This document shows, one piece after another, positions 24,594 to 32,334 of a stretch of DNA of 64,000 nucleotides (the first letter of the stretch is position 1; each line of letters starts with the position of its first letter). Below the pieces are notes generated by a model. It was not told the DNA's origin and did no database searches. It was given only the letters and a program-made list of their open reading frames with translations. The stretch lies in contig DJUX01000015.1 of NCBI GenBank assembly GCA_002440665.1, positions 16,176-80,175 on the forward strand. The letters are read 5' to 3'. A program made the translations under genes and the position numbers. Source of the DNA: Dechloromonas sp. UBA6271 (GTDB lineage: Bacteria > Pseudomonadota > Gammaproteobacteria > Burkholderiales > Rhodocyclaceae).

Positions 24594-24621
24594 TTTTGGT
24601 CAGACCTCTATAAGATATAAT
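24594..24621 (+). promoter_or_regulatory. Promoter of DUF485-actP with FCD/GntR-like operator
   Basis: A perfect -10 TATAAT at 24616-24621 has a weak -35 (TTTTGG) 16 bp upstream. The palindrome GGTCAGACC (24598-24606) overlaps the -35 and spacer. It matches the GGTC-N-GACC core known for FadR-type GntR regulators. The GntR/FCD gene at 26755-27420 is a plausible regulator; that link is inference. Confidence 0.55.
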
Positions 24622-24666
24622 CGCGCTCGCCGGATATGCGGCAAAACACAGAGGGAGAATAAAGCC

Positions 24667-24987
24667 ATGAGCAGCGCGATGTATGAGCGGATGCGGGCCA
24701 ACCCGAAATTCCAGGAGCTTGTCGCAAGACGGGGGCGCTTCGCCTGGACGTTGGCAGCAATTGTCTTGACCATGTTTTACGGTTTCGTGATGGTGGTCGC
24801 CTTCAACCCCACCTCGCTGGGACGGCCGGTTGCCGAAGGCTCGATGCTGACGGTCGGCGTCGCCGTCGAACTTTTCATGTTCATTTTCTTCTGGGTGCTG
24901 ACCGCCGTCTACGTGCGACGCGCCAATACCGAGTTTGATGCCCTGACGCAGGAAATCGTCAAGGAAGCCTGGAAGGAGAACAAATGA
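24667..24987 (+). CDS. DUF485 membrane protein, partner of ActP
   Basis: A 106-residue protein with two transmembrane helices (WTLAAIVLTMFYGFVMVVAF near 27-46 and VAVELFMFIFFWVLTAVYV near 66-84). It is YjcH-like; such genes precede actP-type solute:sodium symporters. The cytoplasmic N-terminus contains PKFQELVARRGRF, typical of DUF485. Start at 24667 with GAGGGAG upstream. The stop overlaps the ATG of the symporter gene by 4 bp. Confidence 0.93.
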   Translation: MSSAMYERMRANPKFQELVARRGRFAWTLAAIVLTMFYGFVMVVAFNPTSLGRPVAEGSMLTVGVAVELFMFIFFWVLTAVYVRRANTEFDALTQEIVKEAWKENK

Positions 24988-26649
24988 TGCGCCAACTGAT
25001 TATCGCGCTCGGACTACTGAGCCTCTCCGCCCTCGCCGTTGCGGCCGGCGATCCGCTCGGCGCCGCTGAAATGCAGGCGACCAACTGGCACGCCATCATC
25101 ATGTTCTGCATCTTCGTCACGATGACGATGGGCATTACCTACTGGGCGGCCAGCCGCACCAAGTCGACCGCCGACTTCTACACCGCCGGTGGCGGCATCA
25201 CCGGTTTCCAGAACGGCCTGGCGATCGCCGGCGACTACATGTCCGCCGCCACGCTTCGGTCTGACGGCGATGGTCTACTCGCAGGGCTACGACGGCTACA
25301 TCTACATGCTGGCCTTCTTCGCCGGCTGGCCGATCATCCTCTTCCTGATGGCCGAACGCCTGCGCAACCTAGGGCGCTTCACCTTCTCCGACATCACCGC
25401 CTACCGCCTCGATCAAGGCAAGGTGCGCACCATGGCGGCAATTTCCTCGCTGACCGTCGTCTGCTTCTACCTGATCGCGCAGATGGTCGGTGCAGGCCAG
25501 CTGATCAAGCTGCTCTTCGGCCTCGAGTACAACGTCGCCATCTTCGCTGTCGGCATCCTGATGATGGTCTACGTCACCTTCGGTGGCATGGTCGCCACGA
25601 CCTGGGTGCAGATCATCAAGGCCTGCATGCTGCTCGCCGGCGGTACGCTGGTCATGATCCTGGCCTTCAGCCAGTTCGGCTTCTCGTTCCAGACGCTGCT
25701 GGAAAAAGCGACCGCCGTGCATAAGCTCGGTCCCAAGCTGATGTATCCGGGCAGCCTGCTGGCCGATCCGGTCACCGCCATTTCGCTCGGCCTCGGCCTG
25801 ATGTTCGGCACTGCCGGCCTGCCGCACATCCTGATGCGCTTCTTCACCGTCACCGACGCCAAGGAAGCGCGCAAGTCCGTGCTCTACGCCTCCGGCTTCG
25901 TCGCCTACTTCTTCAACGTTATCTTCATCATGGGCCTGTGCGGCATCCTGATCGTCGGCCAGAACCCCGAGTTCTTCGAAGGTGGCACGATTGGCGCCAA
26001 GATGGTCGGCGGCGGCAACATGGTTGCCATGCACCTGGCCAAGGCGGTCGGCGGCAACATGCTGCTCGGTTTTCTGGCTGCCGTGGCTTTCGCCACCATC
26101 CTGGCCGTGGTTTCCGGGTTGGCGCTGGCCGGTGCATCCGCCATCTCGCATGACCTGTACGCCCGCGTCATCATGAAGGGCCAGGCCTCGGAAGCGACCG
26201 AAATCCGCGTTTCGAAGATCGCCACGATCTGCCTGGGCGCGGTGGCCATTGTTCTTGGCATCCTGTTCGAGAAGCAGAACATCGCCTTCATGGTCGGCCT
26301 CGCCTTTGGTGTGGCGGCGGCGGCCAACTTCCCGGTGCTCATCCTTTCCATGTACTGGAAGGGCCTGACGACCCGTGGTGCGCTGTTCGGCGGCTACGGC
26401 GGTCTGGTTTCCGCGGTCCTCTTCGTGGTCTTCTCGAAGTCGGTGTGGGTTGACGTCCTTGGCAACAAGGCCGCGCTCTTCCCCTACACCCAGCCGGCGC
26501 TGTTCGCGATGCCGATTGCCTTCCTGCTCGCCTATATCTTCTCGAAGACTGATTCCAGCGTGCGCGCCGGCAAGGAGATCGAAGCCTTCGAAGACCAGTA
26601 CGTTCGTGCCCAGACGGGCTATGGCGCATCGGGCGCGGCCAGCCACTAA
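24984..26649 (+). pseudogene. actP: Cation/acetate symporter ActP, frameshifted
   Basis: Solute:sodium symporter family permease, acetate-type. The first frame (24984 onwards) encodes the signal-like N-terminus, ATNWHAIIMFCIFVTMTMGI and GLAIAGDYMSAAT, then at 25251-25258 the homology jumps to the +1 frame: FGLTAMVYSQGYDGYIYMLA and on to the C-terminus at 26649. A 2-bp deletion (for example CTTCTCGG reduced to CTTCGG) or a 1-bp insertion explains it. Both halves are otherwise intact and would make about 554 residues, the normal length. It could be a real inactivation or a sequencing error. The upstream DUF485 partner is intact. Confidence 0.88.
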
Positions 26650-26665
26650 AAAGCTGCAGCCAACA

Positions 26666-26702
26666 AAAAACCCTGGCCGGTTCGCCCGCCAGGGTTTTTT
26701 AT
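26666..26702 (+). terminator. Terminator after actP
   Basis: CCCTGGC pairs with GCCAGGG (26671-26694), flanked by six A and six T residues, so it can work in both directions. It lies 20 bp after the stop. Confidence 0.9.
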
Positions 26703-26706
26703 CGCC

Positions 26707-26740
26707 GGATTTGTGCTGTTTTCCGGTGTCGACCGCAACC
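26707..26740 (-). repeat. Dispersed GCGGTCGAC/A-run motif, intergenic copy
   Basis: The minus strand reads TTGCGGTCGAC, then 19 nt containing GGAAAACAGCACAAAT, ending CC. Same fixed spacing as the copies at 17220, 34337, 38163, 47481, 49435 and 58347. It lies just after the actP terminator. Confidence 0.5.
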
Positions 26741-26754
26741 GGCGGTCAGTGGCT

Positions 26755-27420
26755 TCAGGCCGCCTTGGCGGCCTTGCCGTCCATTTTAGCCAAGGCTTCG
26801 CGCCCTGACAGCAGGTGGTCGTGCATGAACTTTTCGGCCTTGGCGACCTCGCCCGCTTCGAAGGCTGCCATGATGGCGCGGTGTTCCTCGAGCGATTGCT
26901 GCAGGCGCCCTTCCAGCGACAGCGAATGCAGCCGCGACAGCTTCAGCACCTTGCGCAGGTCCTGGATCACCGAGAGCAGCCAGCGGTTGTTGGCCAGTTC
27001 CTGGATGCGGCGGTGGAATTCCTGGTTGGCTTCGAAGAAGGCATCGATACGCCCCTCGCGCGCCGCCGCTTCGAGCCGTGCGTGAATTTCCTTGAGGCCC
27101 TTGATGTCGGCCGGCTTAGCAGCCTTGACGGCGTCGGCGGCGCAGCGCCCTTCGAGCATGGCCATCAGCGGAAAGATGTCGTCGAGGTCCTGCCGGGAAA
27201 TCTCAGTCACATAGCAGCCGCGTCGCGGCTTCAGTTCGACCAGGCCTTCCGAAGCCAGCACCTTGAGCGCCTCACGCAACGGCGTCCGGGAAATGCCGTA
27301 CTGCTCGGCGAGTTTCTGCTCGTCGATCCAGGTGCCGGGGGTCAGTTCATGGGCGAAGATGCGCTGGCGCAGGCGTTCGGCCACTTCCTGATAGAGCGCG
27401 GTAGGTGCAATGCGGGTCAT
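26755..27420 (-). CDS. GntR-family transcriptional regulator, FCD subfamily
   Basis: A 221-residue DNA-binding regulator. The winged helix-turn-helix occupies residues 1-75 (TWIDEQKLAEQYGISRTPLR, ALKVLASEGLVELKPRRGCYV). The C-terminal FCD domain (about 85-215) has the metal/ligand-binding Asp, Asn and His positions (EANQEFHRRIQELANN, MAAFEAGEVAKAEKFMHDHL). FCD ligands are usually organic acids or CoA-related metabolites. It diverges from the methylmalonyl-CoA mutase gene, and a TCCATAATTATGGA palindrome lies between them, so control of the mutase operon and its own gene is likely but inferred. Start at 27420. Confidence 0.92.
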   Translation of the reverse strand: MTRIAPTALYQEVAERLRQRIFAHELTPGTWIDEQKLAEQYGISRTPLREALKVLASEGLVELKPRRGCYVTEISRQDLDDIFPLMAMLEGRCAADAVKAAKPADIKGLKEIHARLEAAAREGRIDAFFEANQEFHRRIQELANNRWLLSVIQDLRKVLKLSRLHSLSLEGRLQQSLEEHRAIMAAFEAGEVAKAEKFMHDHLLSGREALAKMDGKAAKAA

Positions 27421-27458
27421 GTTTGTTTGCCGGAGGTGAGCTGATTATCCTTGCTCAC

Positions 27459-27488
27459 TTGCCTCCATAATTATGGATAAAGTATTAT
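27459..27488 (+). promoter_or_regulatory. Putative promoter and operator of the methylmalonyl-CoA operon
   Basis: TTGCCT (27459-27464), 18-bp spacer, TATTAT (27483-27488). The perfect palindrome TCCATAATTATGGA (27464-27477) fills the spacer, a good place for a repressor to block polymerase. The divergent GntR gene starts 44 bp away. Confidence 0.5.
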
Positions 27489-27581
27489 GCACCACTTGGT
27501 ATGTCAAGCTGGGCCCAGAAGCGTAGAATTTTGAATTCTGCATCATAAGCCTGAAAAAATCGAATCAGCGAGGGGTGTGTC

Positions 27582-29732
27582 ATGTCTGAAAAGTTCTTTG
27601 ATTCCAATAACCTGGATGCCTGGGAAAAGGCCGCCGCCAAACAGTCTCCGGGTGGCGATGTCGGGAATCTGGTCTGGAACACCCCGGAAGGTCTGGCCGT
27701 CAAGGCGCTCTACACGAAGGCCGATGTTGAGGGCCTGGAGTTTGCCGACACCCTGCCCGGCTTCGCGCCCTACCTGCGCGGCCCGCAGCCGACGATGTAT
27801 GCGGTCAAGCCGTGGACCATCCGCCAGTACGCCGGCTTCTCCACTGCCGAAGCCTCCAACGCCTTCTACCGCAAGGCGCTTGCCGCCGGCGGTCAAGGCG
27901 TTTCGGTCGCTTTCGACCTGGCGACGCACCGCGGTTACGACTCGGATAATGCCCGGGTGACGGGTGACGTCGGTAAGGCCGGCGTGGCGATCGACTCGGT
28001 CGAAGACATGAAGATCCTTTTCGACAGCATTCCGCTCGACAAGATTTCTGTTTCGATGACAATGAACGGCGCCGTGCTGCCCATCCTTGCCGGCTACATC
28101 GTTGCTGCCGAAGAACAGGGCGTGCCGCAGGACAAGCTGTCCGGAACCATCCAGAACGACATCCTCAAAGAATTCATGGTGCGGAATACCTATATCTATC
28201 CGCCCAAGCCGTCGATGAAAATCATTGCCGATATTTTTGGCTATACGGCGCAGCACATGCCGAAGTTCAATTCGATCTCGATTTCCGGTTATCACATCCA
28301 GGAAGCCGGCGCCAACCAGGCCATCGAACTCGCCTTCACGCTGGCCGACGGCATGGAATACGTGCGTACCGGCGTCGCTTCCGGCATGGACGTCGATACC
28401 TTCGCCGGCCGCCTGTCCTTCTTCTGGGCGGTGGGCATGAATTTCTACCTGGAAATCGCCAAGATGCGCGCTGGTCGCCTGCTGTGGGACCGCATCATGA
28501 CCGGTTTCAACGCCAAGAGCGCCAAGTCGAAGATGTTGCGCACGCACAGCCAGACTTCCGGCTGGTCGCTGACCGAGCAGGACCCGTACAACAACGTCGT
28601 GCGCACCACCATCGAGGCGATGGCCGCCGTGTTCGGCGGTACCCAGTCGCTGCACACCAACGCGCTAGATGAAGCCATCGCGCTGCCCACCGAGTTCTCG
28701 TCGCGTATCGCCCGTAACACCCAGCTCATCATCCAGGAAGAAACCCACATCACCAACGTCGTCGATCCGTGGGCCGGTTCCTACATGATGGAAAAGCTGA
28801 CCCAGGACATGGCCGACAAGGCTTGGGGCATCATTCAGGAAATCGAGGCGATGGGCGGCATGACCAAGGCCGTCGAATCCGGCTGGGCCAAGATGCAGGT
28901 CGAAACCTGTGCGGCTGACAAGCAGGCGCGCATCGACTCGGGCAAGGACGTCATCGTTGGCGTCAACAAGTACAAGCTGGCCAAGGAAGACGCGATCGAC
29001 ATTCTCGATATCGACAACCATGCCGTGCGTGACTCGCAGATCGCCCGCCTCAAGCAAATTCGCGCGACGCGCGACCGTGCTGCGGTCAACGCCGCTCTGG
29101 AAGCGTTGACCGCAGCGGCTGAGTCCGGCGAAGGCAACCTGCTCGACCTGACCGTCAAGGCGATGCGCCTGCGCGCCACGGTTGGCGAAGTATCGGATGC
29201 GCTGGAAAAGGTCTTCGGCCGTTTCCGTGCCAACAACCAGACCATCTCGGGTGTGTACGGAGGCGTTGTGGAAGGTCAGGAAAGCTGGGAAAAGATCAAG
29301 GCCGATGTTGCGAAGTTCGCCGAAGAAGAAGGCCGCCGGCCGCGCATCATGATCGCCAAGCTCGGCCAGGATGGCCATGACCGCGGCGCCAAGGTGGTAG
29401 CGACCGCCTACGCCGACCTTGGCTTCGACATCGACATGGGGCCGCTCTTCCAGACCCCGGAAGAAGCTGCCCGTCAGGCCATCGAAAACGACGTCCATGC
29501 AGTTGGTGTGTCGTCACTGGCCGCCGGTCACAAGACCCTGCTGCCACAACTGGTCAAGGCTTTGAAGGACCAGGGCGGTGACGACATTATCGTCTTCGCC
29601 GGTGGCGTGATTCCGGCCCAGGACTATGATTACCTCTACAACGCCGGTGCCAAGGCCATTTTCGGGCCGGGTACGCGGATCGAGGATTCGGCCATCAAGG
29701 TGATCGAAGAAATTCGCAAGGCACGCGGCTAA
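27582..29732 (+). CDS. scpA: Methylmalonyl-CoA mutase
   Basis: Adenosylcobalamin-dependent interconversion of (R)-methylmalonyl-CoA and succinyl-CoA. A single chain of 716 residues with the catalytic TIM barrel first (TMYAVKPWTIRQYAGFSTAE, GQGVSVAFDLATHRGYDSDN, IQNDILKEFMVRNTYIYPP) and the C-terminal B12-binding domain from about residue 580 with the cobalt-ligand motif KLGQDGHDRGAKVVA. Start at 27582 after GAGGGGTG. MeaB starts 7 bp downstream. The linker between domains contains a perfect 14-bp inverted repeat (29079-29116). Confidence 0.97.
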   Translation: MSEKFFDSNNLDAWEKAAAKQSPGGDVGNLVWNTPEGLAVKALYTKADVEGLEFADTLPGFAPYLRGPQPTMYAVKPWTIRQYAGFSTAEASNAFYRKALAAGGQGVSVAFDLATHRGYDSDNARVTGDVGKAGVAIDSVEDMKILFDSIPLDKISVSMTMNGAVLPILAGYIVAAEEQGVPQDKLSGTIQNDILKEFMVRNTYIYPPKPSMKIIADIFGYTAQHMPKFNSISISGYHIQEAGANQAIELAFTLADGMEYVRTGVASGMDVDTFAGRLSFFWAVGMNFYLEIAKMRAGRLLWDRIMTGFNAKSAKSKMLRTHSQTSGWSLTEQDPYNNVVRTTIEAMAAVFGGTQSLHTNALDEAIALPTEFSSRIARNTQLIIQEETHITNVVDPWAGSYMMEKLTQDMADKAWGIIQEIEAMGGMTKAVESGWAKMQVETCAADKQARIDSGKDVIVGVNKYKLAKEDAIDILDIDNHAVRDSQIARLKQIRATRDRAAVNAALEALTAAAESGEGNLLDLTVKAMRLRATVGEVSDALEKVFGRFRANNQTISGVYGGVVEGQESWEKIKADVAKFAEEEGRRPRIMIAKLGQDGHDRGAKVVATAYADLGFDIDMGPLFQTPEEAARQAIENDVHAVGVSSLAAGHKTLLPQLVKALKDQGGDDIIVFAGGVIPAQDYDYLYNAGAKAIFGPGTRIEDSAIKVIEEIRKARG
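29079..29116. repeat. Perfect 14-bp inverted repeat inside the mutase gene
   Basis: GCTGCGGTCAACGC and GCGTTGACCGCAGC flank a 10-nt loop, encoding the linker around AVNAALEALTAAAE. The arms contain the GCGGTCAAC core also seen in the dispersed motif of this window. It would form a very stable mRNA hairpin. Confidence 0.6.
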
Positions 29733-29739
29733 ACCTCGG

Positions 29740-30750
29740 ATGAATTTGGGCGAAGCTCCCGTGCGTGCCAATATTCTGTCTGCGGCCGACCAGTTGCTGG
29801 TCGATGGCGTGCTGGCCGGTCAGCGTCGTGCGCTGGCCAAGGCCATCACGCTGATCGAGTCGACGCGTCCCGACCACCAGCAGCGCGCCCAGCAGGTGCT
29901 CAATGCACTTCTGCCGAGTACCGGCAAGGCGATTCGCATCGGCATTTCCGGTGTGCCGGGGGCGGGCAAGTCTACGTTCATCGAGGCGCTTGGCGTCTGG
30001 CTTATCGAGCAGGGCAAGAAACTGGCGGTGCTGGCGGTCGATCCTTCGTCTTCGGTGTCGGGCGGCTCAATCCTCGGCGACAAGACGCGGATGGAGTTGC
30101 TCAGCCAACGCGAGGAAGCCTTCATCCGGCCCAGCCCATCGTCCGGTTCGCTCGGCGGCGTGGCTGAAAAGTCGCGTGAGGCGATGCTGCTCTGTGAAGC
30201 CTCCGGCTACGACGTGATCATTATCGAGACCGTCGGTGTCGGCCAGTCGGAAACGACGGTGGCTGGCATGGTCGATATGTTCTGTCTGCTGCAATTGCCG
30301 AATGCCGGCGACGACCTGCAGGCGATCAAGAAAGGCATCGTCGAGATCGCCGACATGGTGATCATCAACAAGGCCGATATCGACCGTCAGGCCACCGCCG
30401 TGGTCCGTGCCCAATGGCGTAACGCCCTGCACATGCTGCGTCCGGCCTCGCCCAACTGGGCGCCGCCGGTCATCACGCTGTCGGCCTTGCACAAGGAAGG
30501 CATTGCCGACTTCTGGGAACAGGTCGAGAAGTATCAGGCCGCCCTGAAACCGACCGGCGAATTCGACGCCAAGCGTCAGCATCAGACCTTGAGCTGGATG
30601 TGGCAGCTGATCGATTCAGGCCTTCGTCAATATTTCCGTCATCACCCGCGCGTGCAGGAAAACCTGCCCGCCTTCACCCGATCCGTCGAGGAGGGCCATA
30701 CGACCCCGGCTGCTGCCGCGTATGCGCTGCTCGACTATCTGAAACACTAA
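29740..30750 (+). CDS. meaB: Methylmalonyl-CoA mutase chaperone GTPase MeaB
   Basis: A 336-residue G3E-family P-loop GTPase that loads and protects the cobalamin cofactor of the mutase. Walker A GVPGAGKST at 71-79, then LAVDPSSSVSGGSILGDKTRM, the switch/ETVGVGQSE segment and NKAD for guanine recognition. It lies 7 bp after the mutase gene, consistent with a joint operon mutase-meaB-pccB-pccA. Confidence 0.96.
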   Translation: MNLGEAPVRANILSAADQLLVDGVLAGQRRALAKAITLIESTRPDHQQRAQQVLNALLPSTGKAIRIGISGVPGAGKSTFIEALGVWLIEQGKKLAVLAVDPSSSVSGGSILGDKTRMELLSQREEAFIRPSPSSGSLGGVAEKSREAMLLCEASGYDVIIIETVGVGQSETTVAGMVDMFCLLQLPNAGDDLQAIKKGIVEIADMVIINKADIDRQATAVVRAQWRNALHMLRPASPNWAPPVITLSALHKEGIADFWEQVEKYQAALKPTGEFDAKRQHQTLSWMWQLIDSGLRQYFRHHPRVQENLPAFTRSVEEGHTTPAAAAYALLDYLKH

Positions 30751-30777
30751 TCACCCGATCCATTTAGGGAGTTTTCT

Positions 30778-32313
30778 ATGCACGACATCATCCGCCAGCT
30801 GGAAAAAAAGCGTGAACTGGCCCGCCTTGGCGGTGGCCAGAAGCGTATCGACAGCCAGCACAAAAAGGGCAAGTTGAGCGCCCGCGAACGCATCGAGCTG
30901 CTGCTCGACCCGGACTCCTTCGAGGAATGGGACATGTTCAAGGAGCATCGCTGCACCGATTTCGGTATGGATCAGGCCGAGAAGATTCCCGGCGACGGTG
31001 TCGTGATTGGTTACGGTACGGTCAATGGCCGTCTGGTCTTCGTTTTCTCGCAGGATTTCACTGTTTTCGGCGGTTCGCTGTCGGAAACCCACGCCGAAAA
31101 GATCTGCAAGGTCATGGATCAGGCGATGAAGGTCGGCGCCCCGGTGATCGGCCTCAACGACTCGGGTGGTGCGCGGATTCAGGAAGGCGTCGCCTCCCTG
31201 GGCGGCTACGCCGACGTCTTCCAGCGCAATGTGATGGCCTCCGGCGTCGTGCCGCAGATCTCGATGATCATGGGCCCCTGCGCCGGCGGTGCGGTGTATT
31301 CGCCGTCGATGACCGACTTCATCTTCATGGTCAAGGACTCGTCCTACATGTTCGTGACCGGTCCGGAAGTCGTCAAGACCGTGACCCACGAAGACGTGAC
31401 GGCCGAAGAGCTGGGCGGTGCCGTGACCCACACCAGCAAGTCCGGTGTGGCCGATCTGGCTTTTGAGAATGATGTCGAAGCCCTGTCGATGCTGCGCCGC
31501 TTCATGAATTTCCTGCCCGCCAACAACCGCGAAAAGCCGCCGGTGACGCCGACCAACGATCCGGTCGATCGTATGGATTACTCGCTCGACACCCTGGTGC
31601 CGGACAACGCCAACAAGGCGTACGACATGAAGGAACTGATCGTCAAAGTGGTCGACGACAATGATTTCTTCGAGCTGCAGGCCGATTACGCCAAGAACAT
31701 CATCATCGGCTTCGGCCGCATGGATGGTCATCCGGTTGGCATCGTCGCCAACCAGCCGCTCGTGCTGGCCGGCTGTCTGGACATCAAGTCGTCAATCAAG
31801 GCGGCCCGCTTTGTCCGCTTCTGCGATGCCTTCAACATTCCGGTCGTCACCTTCGTCGATGTCCCGGGCTTCATGCCGGGCACGACGCAGGAATACGGCG
31901 GCATCATCAAGCACGGTGCCAAGCTGCTCTACGCCTACGCCGAATGTACCGTGCCGAAGGTGACCATCATTACCCGCAAGGCCTACGGTGGCGCTTACGA
32001 CGTGATGTCCTCCAAGCACCTGCGCGGCGATGTCAATATTGCCTGGCCGTCGGCAGAAATCGCGGTCATGGGCCCGAAGGGCGCCGTGGAAATCATTTTC
32101 CGCGAGGAAAAGAACGATCCGGCCAAGCTGGCCGAACGCGAAGCCGAGTACAAGGCCAAGTTCGCCAACCCGTTTGTGGCCGGCGCCCGTGGCTTCATCG
32201 ACGACGTCATCATGCCGCATGCCACCCGCAAGCGTATTGCCCGCTCGCTGGCCATGCTGCGCGACAAGAAACTTGAAAATCCGTGGCGCAAGCACGGCAA
32301 CATTCCTCTGTAA
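30778..32313 (+). CDS. pccB: Propionyl-CoA carboxylase beta subunit (carboxyltransferase)
   Basis: Transfers the carboxyl group from biotin to propionyl-CoA, giving (S)-methylmalonyl-CoA. 511 residues, standard length, with two crotonase-like halves: GLNDSGGARIQEGVASLGGYA and CAGGAVYSPSMTDFIFMV in the first, DVPGFMPGTTQEYGGIIKHGAKL and TRKAYGGAYDVMSSKHL in the second. Start at 30778 with AGGGAG upstream; 27 bp after meaB. Acetyl-CoA or another acyl-CoA could be an alternative substrate, but the operon argues for propionyl-CoA. Confidence 0.93.
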   Translation: MHDIIRQLEKKRELARLGGGQKRIDSQHKKGKLSARERIELLLDPDSFEEWDMFKEHRCTDFGMDQAEKIPGDGVVIGYGTVNGRLVFVFSQDFTVFGGSLSETHAEKICKVMDQAMKVGAPVIGLNDSGGARIQEGVASLGGYADVFQRNVMASGVVPQISMIMGPCAGGAVYSPSMTDFIFMVKDSSYMFVTGPEVVKTVTHEDVTAEELGGAVTHTSKSGVADLAFENDVEALSMLRRFMNFLPANNREKPPVTPTNDPVDRMDYSLDTLVPDNANKAYDMKELIVKVVDDNDFFELQADYAKNIIIGFGRMDGHPVGIVANQPLVLAGCLDIKSSIKAARFVRFCDAFNIPVVTFVDVPGFMPGTTQEYGGIIKHGAKLLYAYAECTVPKVTIITRKAYGGAYDVMSSKHLRGDVNIAWPSAEIAVMGPKGAVEIIFREEKNDPAKLAEREAEYKAKFANPFVAGARGFIDDVIMPHATRKRIARSLAMLRDKKLENPWRKHGNIPL

Positions 32314-32334
32314 GCGTCAGGGAGAAAAAGGAAT

